NCBI GenBank assembly: GCA_903953935.1
Contig: CAJBLF010000052.1
Location: 1 to 39,523 of the forward strand
Direction of reading: 5' to 3'
Origin: an uncultured bacterium
GTDB taxonomy: Bacteria; Patescibacteriota; Gracilibacteria; Absconditabacterales; Absconditicoccaceae
DNA: 39,523 bases
The notes beneath the pieces are model-generated. The model was not told the DNA's origin and searched no databases. It worked only from the letters and a program-made list of their open reading frames with translations. The translations under genes and the position numbers were made by a program. Shown in pieces: positions 19,601-30,288 of this stretch (position 1 is the first letter of the stretch; each line of letters starts with the position of its first letter).

Positions 19601-20737
19601 TTAAACAATTTCCCTCCTGATTCCTCTATCAAGTTTAACCAAGGTCTCATAGACAATAGTACCACTTTGTTCTGCAAGATTCACCAGAGAATTTTTTGTA
19701 CGAGGATTGTCTGAAACAATCTCCACTTCGTCACCAATATGTACAGAAGCATCAACTATATAGGTAGAAAGGTTCATACAGATAGCACCTACCTGAGAAA
19801 AAAATGCTTTACGATGCTTGATATATATTTTACCAGAAGTATTTCTTGAAAGTCATTCAGCATAACCAAAAGGTAAGGTAGCGACGATTTCCCTATCACT
19901 AGGTTTATATTCATGATGATAGCTCACTCACTCTCATGGTCGAATCGTTTGTAAACTTATCACCCTGGAAACTATAGAAAGTGCAGGAAGAAGATTATTT
20001 CCATGTTTGTATAATGGATCTTGAATATCTAGCGGATTATATCCATACAAAGCTAATCATGGCCTATAAGCATTGAAAAAATCATCCTTGATTTTGAACA
20101 TACCAGCACTATTACCTATATGCCTTCGATTTGGAGTAAATCAAGCATCCAATACTTTATAATACATGCGTTTAAACGTTTGCATCTGAGTAGTGAGTGT
20201 TGTATCCGAAATATTATCTGCATCAAAAAAATGTGACAAAACTCATTCGACAATAAGATTGGGATGACTCTGAAGTTCTTTAAGGAATCCAGGCAATTCA
20301 TCTTCCTGGATACCCTCTCTATTCATACCAGTATTGAAAAAAAGGTGGATTTTGGTTGCCTTACCCAATCTTCAAAGATGTCTAATAGTTCAGGCATTAT
20401 AAACACAAAACGTAGTTTTTTTATGATCAAATTTTTTATAATTTTCAAGTAAGGTCTCTCACAAGATGAGTATAGGGAGTGTACAATATTTTTTAACAAC
20501 CACATATTCTGGATAACTATCTACAGCAATATAGGGAACATCACTTTTCGCAAGTATTTTTACCACTTGCTTCAAACCATGACCATAAGCATTGGATTTC
20601 AAAACAGGAAAAATAGCAGCTTGTGGCTGGATAGACTGAAGATATTCTAGATTCTGCAAAAGGACTTTTTTACGAAGCCAGATGATATTCATAGGCTTGA
20701 CTGTGGGACTAAACAAAGACCTCAAAAATCATAACAT
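19601..20737 (-). CDS. alr: Alanine racemase
   Basis: 378 residues, normal length. FPVLKSNAYGHGLKQ contains the PLP-binding lysine. HLFFNTGMNREGIQ, GVLSHFFDAD, RRHIGNSAG, RPGLALYGYNP and LPFGYAEGLSR follow the family order, and QVGAICMNLSTYIVD has the CMD block with Asn instead of the usual Asp. The catalytic Tyr is within GEGVSYHHEY. It interconverts L- and D-alanine for peptidoglycan. Many Gly are TGA-coded, including AEGL and GEGVSY. Its presence suggests that the cell makes its own peptidoglycan precursor, or at least D-Ala. Confidence 0.95.
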
Positions 20738-20966
20738 AATCACACGAATAACAATTAAAAATGGACAAGCAACAATACTACTATAGATTATTAATGTTTT
20801 ATCATACTTCAGGCTTTGAGCTTTAATATTAGAGATTAAGAAAGAGTAACAATAAGGAGAAAATAATCAAGAAAACTTAAAAAATCAATAGTATAGATAT
20901 ATTTTAGATTTTTTATGGGTGCATACTATGTAGTGCTATTGAATTTACCTCTCAAAAAAATACTGT

Positions 20967-23576
20967 ATGAAAATATCGGTTTTACATTGGATCCTGAAAA
21001 GCATGTTTTCACAGATAGAGACGCTACTTACAAACAACTCAAACTCATGCATAACCCACGCAAATACCTTAGCATTTACTAATAGACAAAAATCAATTCA
21101 TGGTGAAGATCTTTTTTGGGGAATTTCAACATTTCTCAAACATCAAGATCTCAATACTATTTTTTGGAAATTACTTGGTGTTTCAGAAGAAACATTAGAA
21201 AAATATTTTGAAAATAAGTACAATAGAAATACAATACTAAGACAATTACAAGAAGCAAAAGAGTTACCATTGAGTAAAAAAATTTCTCAGGCACTCACCA
21301 AACACATAAAGAAGACGACGAAAACAGTAGATCTCGATATACTATTTTTTGTATCATTTCATGATTTGTCAAATCAATTTACCAAGCACTTATATGACCA
21401 CCAAATAGACACAGAAACAATAGTTGAGAACTACAAAAAACTCAACAAAAACCCCCTAATAGTTAAGATGTGATTATTTGCTTTTTTACAAGTCTTAAGT
21501 AAAATCTTTATAACGTTCAATTTAGATGTTAATAAGATTAAACTCATGGAAATAGAGAAAATACAGAAAATAGACAACATCAATATGCTTTTGGATGCTG
21601 TAGAAAGCGAAATAGTAGAAAAAGAAAATACAGTTACTACAGGAGACAAAGCCAAAAAAGAAGAAAAAAAACTTACGATAGAATATTTCGGTACAGATTT
21701 GACCAAAGAAGTCAAAGACGGACTTATCGATCCAATTATCGGAAGACAAAACGAAATAAATCAAATCATCTACACGCTTTTGAGGAAAAACAAAAACAAT
21801 CCACTCCTTATAGGAGAAGCAGGAGTTGGTAAAACAGCTATTGTAGAAGGATTAGCACAAAAAATAGTCCAAGGCGATGTTCCAGAAAAACTCAAGAATA
21901 AGAGAATATTTTTGCTTGATATGGGAACATTAGTTGCAGGAACAAAATATAGAGGAGAATTTGAAGCAAGAATGAAATCCATACTAGAAGAAGCTATGGA
22001 TCCTACGAACAATATCATCCTCTTTATCGATGAAATCCACACCATTATCGGCGCTGGAGGACAAGAAAATGGTGATGCAGCACAAATGCTAAAACCACTC
22101 CTTTCTAGAGGCAAGATAAAGCTTATCGGATCAACAACATTCAATGAATATCAAAAATACATAGAAAAAGATGCTGCACTCAAAAGAAGATTCCAAGAAG
22201 TTATCATCAACGAACCAGATGTAGAAACTAGCAAACAAATTCTTCTCGGATTGAAAAAAACGTACGAAGATTTTCATGGTGTACAGATCAATGATGAAGC
22301 ACTTGATGTAGCTATCAACCTCAGCAAAAGATTTATGATGAATAAATTTTTGCCGGACAAAGCACTCGATATTCTCGATGAAGCTTGTGCAAGAAAATCA
22401 ACAATGAATCAAAAACTCGGTAACGATAAAGAATATAAGAAATATGAAGAAACACTAGTCAAAATACAGAAAAAAATAGAAGACGCTATAGAAAAACAAG
22501 ATTATTTTGGAGCAGCAGAACTCAAAGCAAAAGAGGAAGAAGCCAAAGTAGAAATGCAAAAGATCAGAACCAACAAAAACATTCCGATAAATCTTAGACA
22601 GATTATCAGCAAAGAAGATATCGGGAACGTTTTAGCAGACAAGACAGGTATTCCTACAAATATCGTCAACGAATCCGAAATAGAAAAACTTAGAAGATTG
22701 AGTGAAGAATTGAAAAAAAATATTGTAGGTCAAGACGAAGCTGTAGAAGCTGTAGTTAAAACGCTGACAAGAAGCAGATTATCAGTCATTAAATACACAA
22801 AACCAATTGGATCATTCCTTTGTTTAGGACCAAGTGGTGTAGGTAAAACATACTTAGCTAAGCTTATCGCAAAAGAATATTTTGGCAATCCAGACGCAAT
22901 GATCAGAATAGATATGTCTGAATTTATGGAAAAATATTCAGTATCCAAACTTATTGGTTCACCAGCAGGATATGTAGGATATGAAGAGGGAGGTTGACTT
23001 ACCGAAGCAGTCAGAAGAAAACCATATTCAGTAATATTATTTGATGAAATAGAAAAAGCATCTAGCGATGTATTAAATATTCTATTACAGATTCTAGATG
23101 AAGGACATCTCAAAGATGCCAAAGGCAGGATGATTGACTTCAAAAACACTATCATCATCATGACATCAAATATTTGATCAGAAGAATTCGTGAAGAAACA
23201 AAGTACAATTGGCTTCGCAACCGGAGAAAAAGGAGATATCAAAGATAAAGCATTTGAACAAGTCAAAGAAAGGGTAATCGAAGAAATGAAGAATTTTCTT
23301 ACTCCTGAATTGCTCAATAGAATTGATTACAAAATCGTATTTAAGCATCTCAGCAAAGAGACTTTGGCAATGATTATGAAAAACAAGATTGAAGTATTTT
23401 TGAATGCACGAAAACTGAATTCTGAAATTGCATTACCAAAATATTCTGACAAACAAATCAAGGATATTATCGAGAAGATCTATGAACCACAATATGGAGC
23501 AAGACCACTCGAAAGATATATTCAAGATGAAATCGAACCACTGTTGATCAAGAAAATCATGGAAAAAAAGAAATAA
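20967..23576 (+). CDS. clpC: ClpC-type AAA+ unfoldase of the ClpCP protease
   Basis: 869 residues. A divergent N-terminal Clp domain; D1 with Walker [11 protein letters not shown] near residue 282, [16 protein letters not shown] and [11 protein letters not shown]; a short middle region with a UVR-like motif [20 protein letters not shown]2 with [14 protein letters not shown] near residue 620, [11 protein letters not shown] and [15 protein letters not shown]. The short middle domain and the tripeptide IGF in [10 protein letters not shown], at the place of the ClpP-binding loop, point to ClpC rather than ClpB. Gly from TGA in [16 protein letters not shown] and TSNIGSEEF. An in-frame TAG at 20931 fixes the start region. 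The partner ClpP is not in the window. Confidence 0.94.
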
Positions 23577-23595
23577 AGACAAAAAAGATATAAGG

Positions 23596-23620
23596 CCCTG
23601 CACATACGCAGGGTTTTTTT
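23596..23620 (+). terminator. Terminator after clpC
   Basis: CCCTGC (23596-23601), loop ACATAC, GCAGGG (23608-23613), seven T. Confidence 0.9.
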
Positions 23621-23683
23621 ATTTAAGGTTTATTTAAGGGAAATCGATATACACAAGCAAATATTTATATAATAATTAAACGT

Positions 23684-24064
23684 ATGACAAACAAACAACG
23701 AAAATATTTAGCTAATATTGTAGGCATTTGTGGTGTGCTGACTATGCTGTGAGGATGCCAAAAGAACACAGAAACAATAGATTCTACAAACACAATACAA
23801 ACAACAAAGCCGACAAGTACGACAGATATTCAAGCATCCATCACAAAAGATACAGAAAGCATAGGGGAAACAAGTACCAAACAACAGATAAGTATCAACA
23901 ATAAATGTGTGTGATGTGGAAAATGTGCAATGATAGCACCAGAAACATTTACTTTACAAGGAAGAAGGGCAGAGATAATATCTCAAAAACAAGTGACAGA
24001 CAACAAAACACAACAAGCAATAAGAAAGTGTCCTGAAGGTGCAATTGAAATAATAGAAGTATAA
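23684..24064 (+). CDS. Exported ferredoxin-like lipoprotein with one 4Fe-4S motif
   Basis: 126 residues. The N-terminus (MTNKQRKYLANIVGICGVLT) leads into MLGGC, a lipobox with Cys for lipidation. A Thr/Ser/Gln-rich linker of about 50 residues follows, then a mini-ferredoxin: CVGCGKCAMIAPETF, and AIRKCPEGAIEI, i.e. C-x2-C-x2-C...C-P as in single-cluster 4Fe-4S ferredoxins. Gly in LGGC and CVGCG is TGA-coded. A cytosolic ferredoxin would have no signal sequence, so this one may carry electrons at the outer face of the membrane. Partner redox proteins are not adjacent. Confidence 0.85.
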
Positions 24065-24085
24065 AAAACTTTTTTTCTATAAAAA

Positions 24086-24340
24086 GCGAAACCCTCGCGT
24101 TCGTCTATAGAACGCAAGGGGTAACAAAATAGGTGATAAAAATACCAGACATACTCAATAATCCGAAACGGATACAGGAGCAAACTGGGGTACTAACGTC
24201 CGTGGCGACGTAAACTGATTGGCCCGAAAAGGGGCACTATCCCATAACGCAAGGTGGTAAGCCTTGGTAATCATCTTTGGTGATGTAATTTCCACAACTA
24301 TTACGCCATTGATGATGGAAATATTATATATATTTTTTTT
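24086..24340 (+). ncRNA. Candidate structured non-coding RNA, family unknown
   Basis: A stretch clearly richer in G and C than its surroundings, without a gene, between the ferredoxin stop and the promoter of the next gene. Stem-loops seen in order: ACCCT-c-GCGTTC with GAACGC-a-AGGGGT (24091-24122); ATCCG-AAA-CGGAT (24161-24173); ACGTC-CGTGGC-GACGT (24196-24211); GCCC-GAAAA-GGGGC (24222-24235); CAAGG with CCTTG (24250-24266); ATCATC-TTT-GGTGAT (24270-24284). GGGGTA and CTATCCC may enclose stems 3 and 4. A T-run ends it at 24333-24340. Strand is assumed plus because of the T-run. I could not match it to tmRNA, SRP RNA, 6S or a known riboswitch; GTCCGTGGC plus GTAAAC recalls bacterial RNase P RNA, but the invariant GAGGAAAGTCC and ACAGAA parts are missing. 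Confidence 0.6.
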
Positions 24341-24405
24341 AATAAATCAAGTGATTTTTACACTTTTTTATATAAATAATTATACGAAGCATGATCTAAG
24401 TATAT

Positions 24406-24433
24406 TTGACTTTACAGAAGAAATATATATAAA
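24406..24433 (+). promoter_or_regulatory. Promoter of the gene at 24465
   Basis: TTGACT (24406-24411), 16 bp, TATAAA (24428-24433). It lies after the structured stretch, so that stretch is not the leader of the next gene. Confidence 0.6.
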
Positions 24434-24464
24434 ATAATTGATGTTTATTCTTTAATCAAAGAAT

Positions 24465-25277
24465 ATGATCAAAAAACTATCGTCAAAATTCGAGAAAACA
24501 TGAGCATCCAGATTCGTCACCTCAGTGGTAGTGGTAGGTACTGCCCTTCTCGTTCTTCTAAAACCAGGAGTAAGTACCGCAAATAATGAAGTAAAAGATG
24601 AGATATTTAAACTATTAAACAAATATCCAGACAAAGAATATATCATACAAGAAGATCAGACCAATACCCAGACCCACACTTTCAATCAAGCATCTAATAC
24701 TATGAACGGAGGCAATGATGCCCTCAGCTATGCAAGCACAAACGTCAGCAAATATTACCCAGACATGAAAGACCATCTCATTACCATGATCAACAGTTTC
24801 CGAGATCAAGAACATAAAGACGCAACCATGAATTTACTCAATAAGATGGTAAGCAACATAAGCAATCCAGAGCAAAAAACTGGAGCCATCATTTACGCGC
24901 TAGAGATGAGTGTTTTCAACAAATGATTGTTCGTAAATAAATATGACAGTAAAATAACAGATGAAACATTCAAATATGTGGGAAGTTTTGATACCGAATA
25001 CAAAGCACGATTTAGATGATATTATGCAAGATTGGAGGCAAGCATAGAAACAAAACAGAATACTTTGAAGCAAAAACAAGATAATTTAGGACAGAAAAAA
25101 ATGGAACTCAAACAAGGATGCCAAGAAATTGAAGCAATAATGGACAAATTCACTCCTATACAAGTCAAGACATCAGAAGCTATCAAAAAACTCGTAATAC
25201 AGACCCAAGACTTATTTATAAGCAGTGGTTATATATTTTCTTCACACACCAAGACCTTATTTGAGGCATTACACTAA
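24465..25277 (+). CDS. Membrane-anchored coiled-coil protein, unknown function
   Basis: 270 residues. An N-terminal signal-anchor (RFVTSVVVVGTALLVLLKPG) is followed by an extracytoplasmic helical part, with coiled-coil character in IETKQNTLKQKQDNLGQKKM and the following 40 residues. A single Cys is in KQGCQEIEA. Gly from TGA in EKTGAS, FNKGLF and FRGYYA. No family recognised. The large gene at 25350 starts 72 bp later from its own strong promoter. Confidence 0.8.
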
Positions 25278-25288
25278 AATGTATAGAA

Positions 25289-25317
25289 TTGACAAAATAG
25301 ACACATCTGAATATACT
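25289..25317 (+). promoter_or_regulatory. Consensus sigma-70 promoter of the 676-residue gene
   Basis: TTGACA (25289-25294), 17 bp, TATACT (25312-25317). Transcription would start about 25 bp before the ATG, leaving a very short leader without a Shine-Dalgarno motif. Confidence 0.75.
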
Positions 25318-25349
25318 TAGAGTATACTTTTTTATTATAGCAAAAAAGT

Positions 25350-27380
25350 ATGTGAGGAACATGAGAAAAAATAGATCAAAAGGCTGAGATTGGAGATGGA
25401 ACAAGTACTGCTAATGTACAAAAATCTACCATCGAAAACGCCCTCAAACAAAAGTTGCCAGACACAGAAAAACAACAATTTTTTCTTAATATATTCAAAA
25501 ATCAAAAAATAAACCAATCTTTTTCAGAATCCGATATAATAAATTATATACAAGGCAGAGAATTGTCAGGATACTGAAGAAAACTAAAAATAGAATTACC
25601 AGAACAACAAATAAAATTTATGATAGAAGATATGGATCAATATTTTAAAGAACATTGATGAATAAAAGAGATAAATGTTCAATTAGATCAACAGACTACG
25701 CAAACAATACAACAAACCGCTCAAACAGAAACACAGATCGAAATAAAAGATACCCTTCTTGAATCACGAAAAAAGACCAAGGAATCTTACGATGCATTAG
25801 ACAAATCCAAATATCCAGTGCCCACAGAAGAAGAAATCAATATACAAAAAGCAAACATACAAGCACAGACACAGCGTCAACTAGAAGAGAAATGATTGAA
25901 TATCGAAGACTATAGCAAGTTCCTTATTATGGAAAAAAAACATGAAAAACAACTCAGAAAAGAAGGCAATACAAGCTTCTTAGACAATCTGAAAGAATTG
26001 AAACAATGATTGGGGGAGGTCACAACAATGGCAGAAACCACTGATCGTAGACATACCGATCTTATTGTAAACAATAATCCATCACTCACCTCCTATACAC
26101 AACAATCTGCGACGCTCAACAAACTCACCATACCAAAAATACCTGAATTCAAAGAGTTTGAAAAAGAATTTAAAGTCTATGTCAAACTCATTCCTGATGA
26201 AAAGATAAGAAAAAACATAGAGAAGAATAAGAACCTTATCAAAGAATATAAAGAAATTTACGATAAAGATGCTGAAGACGCAAGAGACATAGAGGGACAG
26301 AAAGCGTACGAGGAATACACAAACGCTATTGATGATGTCAAAGAAAAGTTGCCCGATAAAACACAAGCAATAGCAAAACAAAGAGTCTTGTGATCGTGCA
26401 TCACAGGTTTAGCAAAATATTTTGACACCAGTACCATCAACAAAGAAAATTTCGCTAATGATTTTGATATCGATACCCAAGAGGGTTTTCATATACAAAA
26501 AGGAACGGGAGAAAGCGAAACAAACGATGATATCCTATATATCAATGGACATATCAATGGGAATAGTATAGGCTTCTACTATAATCTGACCAATCCAGAC
26601 GCTCAACTCCAATCAGACGACTTCCTCCATTTCAACAAAGAGACAGAGTCCTTCGCATTTGGGGTAAAGTGATGAGGACAAAATAGACTTGGAGTAAAAT
26701 TACCAACAATAGCGACACTAAGTAATGAAGCACAAATGATTATCGATAAAGAGTTTACTACAGAACTAGAGAAAGCAAACACCATGGACGAATTCGAAAC
26801 ATCGTTCAAAGACAAGATAAGCGCTCAGCTTTTGAAAAATTATGGTCAAGAAGCATTAGTCAAAACACGTGTAGAAAGAGATATAGAAAAAAACATTACT
26901 ACTCAGACAGTACAAAACACTTTTTTTCCAGAAGCAATACGTACAGAACTCAATAGAGATAACACAATCAGCAAAACAACAGAACATAAACCATGGAAAA
27001 TAATGGAGATATGGGATAAGAGCACAGAGAATATGAGATCAGACGAACTCAGGACATTGAGATGACTGATACAGAGATTGGATCCATTGATAAGCAAAGA
27101 ACATCATCCCAATCTAGAAACAAAACGAAAAAAACTCTTACAGAGTATGGAAAAAGAAAGATTAGCAGTCACATACACCCAAGATCGAGGGAAGTATGTA
27201 TTGAAATTTTTAAAACAATTCAGTCATGCTGACAAAATAGATCTTCAAAACTTAGAAACATTTATCATAAGTTTAGAAAAAGAGGAAAGTATCTCTGAAA
27301 ATATAAAAAAATTCTCTCGAGAGTTTCAGACAACAGAAGATTCCACGAATGCTGACTCATTATTAGAACACATTGCATAG
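25350..27380 (+). CDS. Large Gln/Glu/Lys-rich protein, unknown function
   Basis: 676 residues, no signal peptide or membrane helix. It begins ATG-TGA-GGA-ACA-TGA (MGGTG). The first 220 residues are helical and rich in Gln, Thr and Glu (TTQTIQQTAQTETQIEIKDT). A middle part (LTSYTQQSATLNKLTIPKIP) leads to a domain with beta character, GFHIQKGTGESETNDDILYI and INGNSIGFYYNLTNP; the C-terminal 200 residues are again helical. I cannot assign a family. About a dozen in-frame TGA codons. The strong promoter suggests good expression; with the preceding membrane protein it may form a lineage-specific pair. Confidence 0.82.
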
Positions 27381-27384
27381 ACGA

Positions 27385-27410
27385 CCGCAAATTTTTGTAG
27401 GTTTTTTTTT
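27385..27410 (+). terminator. Weak intrinsic terminator
   Basis: ACC-g-CAAA (27385-27392) pairs with TTTG-ta-GGT (27395-27403), followed by T-run. Confidence 0.5.
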
Positions 27411-27462
27411 ATTCAAAAAAACGACAGAATCACTTCCATCGTCATTGGTTGTTAGTTGTTAA

Positions 27463-28941
27463 TTATTTTCATAGCCAGTCTACAAAAACCTCATAATCAT
27501 GGGCCATATCCTCATCTTTTTTGAGTTTTTTTTCGGTATTGTTGATTGCATAGATAACAGCTGCATGTCATTTACCACCAAAGTGATCGCCTATCCTTTC
27601 TAGAGTTCGATGAAAATATTTCTTAGCCAACAACATCAGGATTTGACGTGCATTGGTAATCTCTTTTTTTCTCGATTCAGATTTCAATTCTTGCACAGAA
27701 ATACCATAATACTGAGCGACCATATCAACCAAAAGATCAAAATTCTTGGTTCATTTACTATTTGATTGAACTGCTGTTTGTGTCGCTTCTGTACTATGTT
27801 CTATAGTGTATCACAAAGTCTTGAGACATTCGAACACATCTTGTTGTTCAACATCTTTGTGTAAGATAGCCTTTCTGCTAAGGAGAATATTAAGTGCTCA
27901 TTCAAGTTCTCTAACATTGTCTTTGACATATTTGGCGATGATTTCCAGCAAATGAAAGTCCAAATCTTCTCATTTACTCATAAGTTTAGATTGAAGAATA
28001 GCTATTCTTGTTTCAAAATCGGGCGATTTGATATCAGCAACCAATCCCAAAGCAAAACGTGATTTAAGTCTAGGCTCGATATGTACAAGCTCCTTCGGAG
28101 GACGGTCAGAAGAAAGAATAATTTGTTTATGTTTGAGTTGAAAATCATTGAATATATTATGAAATATCTCCTGGGTCTTGTCTTTGTCTGCGAGGAATTG
28201 AACATCATCGATAAGCAGCACATCTACGTCATCAAATTTTTTCAATACATTGGTCAACTTATTTCCTTTGATAGCGGTTACGATTTCATCAATCAATTTA
28301 CTCGTAGGTAAATACACAACGACCTTATCCGGATATTTTGCCATGATATCGTTTCCTATCGCTTGCATCAAATGAGTTTTTCCTAAACCAACAGTTCCAT
28401 ATAAAAATAATGGATTATATGCTTGTCCTGGATTGGCAGTTACAGCTTTGGCAGCAGAAAAAGCAATATTATTGGTAGCTCAAACAACAAAAGTATCAAA
28501 GGTAAATTTCTGATCAAAAAGAATACCAAAAAACTCAGACAGTTCATGTTTGATAGTTTTTTTCTCTTGAGTAAATTCAGTAACTTTACTTTCCTTGATA
28601 TGTAAGAGTTTTTTGAGATCAACTAACAAATCGTTGTTACTGGAAAACTTTGTATACAGTATAAATTTGACAGAAAAATGAGGATTATATACTGCGTTGA
28701 TAGCTTCTTTGAGTGGCTTCGAAAAAAATTTTTTGACTTGCGTGAGGATAAATTCATTAGGAACACCAAAAATGACGACCTTATCTTTTTCATCTAAATC
28801 AAGAATACCTACCTTACCCAAAAAAGAAAGAATTTTTTTATGGTCCTCCTGTTGTGCGAGATGCAAAAGTGTTGTCTCCCAAACACCGCGAAACAAGGCT
28901 ATTTTTTCTGCATCATACTGTTCTACGACATCAAGAAGCAT
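27463..28941 (-). CDS. dnaA: Chromosomal replication initiator DnaA
   Basis: 492 residues. Domain I (VWETTLLHLAQQEDHKKIL to VPNEFILTQVKKFF), linker, then AAA+ domain: FTFDTFVVGATNNIAF, PLFLYGTVGLGKTHLMQAIG (Walker A near residue 182), VDVLLIDDVQFLADK (Walker B), ILSSDRPPKEL and RLKSRFALGL. Domain IV has RKKEITNARQILMLLAKKY and IGDHFGGKHAAVIYAI, the DnaA-box binding signature. Gly from TGA in VVGATNN and KGEDLD. It ends DWLGK. It is the last gene of a minus-strand run. No cluster of TTATCCACA boxes is seen around it, and dnaN is not adjacent, so the origin is probably elsewhere. Confidence 0.96.
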
Positions 28942-28952
28942 AGATTGGGCAT

Positions 28953-29381
28953 TTAGGAAATAAAGTATGTATCGATACGATGTGCTATATGTTTAGAAAG
29001 TTGATAATCAGTATAAAGGATTTTTAGACACTCTTCAGTCTCTGGTTGAGTGAATCATTGAGATAGTAACAATTCAGATAGATTTACATAGGGTTTGTTT
29101 GTAATAAATTTTTCTAGATATTCAATGAATAATACAAGTTTAGGCTTGCCAGATGCTTTGAGTATTTTTTGATGCAAGAGTTGTTGTGCAAGCTGAGAAG
29201 ATTGATGATCAAAAGAGTCCAATTGATGTATCAATGTCTTATTTCTGCGGTATATCATCCAAAAATAGAGAACAAAAAACAAACAGACCCCAAAGAAAAA
29301 AACAATACCAATGATCTGAATATACCATCACAGACGCATACCTTCTATATTGGGAACAGCTAAGAACGAAAAATCTGACAT
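28953..29381 (-). CDS. Single-helix membrane protein upstream of dnaA, unknown function
   Basis: 142 residues. A short outside part MSDFSFLAVPNIEGMRLG, one membrane helix (IIGIVFFFGVCLFFVLYFWM), then a cytoplasmic helical part with KPKLVLFIEYLEKFI and TEECLKILYTDYQLSKHIAH. It ends 11 bp before the dnaA ATG. No family recognised; the layout, helix followed by charged cytoplasmic domain, is like membrane-bound partners of VWA/AAA systems, but that is only a guess. Confidence 0.75.
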
Positions 29382-29387
29382 ACTCCA

Positions 29388-29487
29388 AGACTAATTAAGA
29401 ATGAAAAGTGAATAATGAATAATCTAGGTTTTTTTATAAATATTTTCCATCATCATTCATCATTAATTATTAATTTTTCATTATATT
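29388..29487. repeat. Period-7 AT-rich repeats in inverted arrangement
   Basis: Left arm in heptads: AAGAATG AAAAGTG and AATAATG AATAATC (29396-29423). Right arm: CATCATT CATCATT and AATTATT AATTTTT (about 29451-29478). The right arm is close to the reverse complement of the left, so a long imperfect hairpin can form. It fills the gap between two genes of the dnaA run and might end or process the transcript. Confidence 0.6.
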
Positions 29488-30225
29488 TTACAGCAATACC
29501 ACTAAAATAACTAAAATTCACAATACCACATACAGCACTATACGTTGTGACATAGGCAAAGCAATACCATGAGACAAAAGTTTTTGAACGGAAAAGTCAT
29601 CAAGATTGGTCAAAGTGGTATAGGGAAGTCCTAATGATTGAGCAAATTGGTCATTACGAGCACTAAAAACAGACTTTCCATTATCATAATAAAGAATTCC
29701 ATTGGCATATCTAACCTTATCTCAGGCTGATGATCAAATACCTATCAATGTTGTTCATCTAGAAAGATTAACACCACGTTGAGGATCTGCATCAAAGTCA
29801 GAGAGCATAATATATGATGCATAGGTATCTGTCAAAAATCAGCTCAATTGGACAAAATCTTTGGATCAGTCGGGAAGAAGATTAGTCGTTATACCACTTA
29901 GATACAAGAGAAAAGTTCACGTATCAAAGGTAGGCGGAACGATATAATCAGATCAGACATTAAAAAGAAGAAGCCCATACGAAAATTGAGGATCAGAAAG
30001 AATAGTTTTTTGTATAAAAAATTTAGCAGCCTGGAGTCTAGAAATTAATTGGCTTCCAGAAAAGACATCTTTGGTATTCATAGTCCTATTGATATCCAAG
30101 ACAAAGACAATTTTTTGATCAGGAGTACGTTCTTTATTTGTATCAAAAAAAGCCAAAAAACCCGCCAAAAATAAAGCGACACAAAGCAGAACAAGTTTTA
30201 TAAATGACAAAAATCTATATGACAA
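29488..30225 (-). CDS. VWA-domain membrane protein (BatA/BatB-like)
   Basis: 245 residues with an N-terminal helix (FIKLVLLCVALFLAGFLAFF), a von Willebrand A domain and a C-terminal helix (IVLYVVLGILVILVVLL). The metal-site strand is KIVFVLDINRTMNTKDVFSG: DINRTM instead of the usual DxSxS, and later SYIMLSDFDADPQRGV. Gly from TGA in NVGSDY, DTGTF, SRGTTLIGIG and SAGDK. Such proteins act with MoxR ATPases in many bacteria; no moxR gene is in the window. No ATG is available after an in-frame TAA, so TTG at 30225 is the likely start. Confidence 0.78.
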
Positions 30226-30288
30226 ATGACGAAATTTAGAAAATTAAAATACGTACCACTAAAACAATATTCACAATACTGATAAAAA

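Noticed and set aside
20915-21085. 56-codon frame overlapping the start of clpC
   Set aside because: It lies in another frame over the clpC N-terminal domain, which shows the expected Clp pattern.
24140-24260. RNase P RNA gene
   Set aside because: GTCCGTGGC and GTAAAC recall conserved RNase P sequence, but the invariant GAGGAAAGTCC and ACAGAA strands of helix P4 are missing on both strands.
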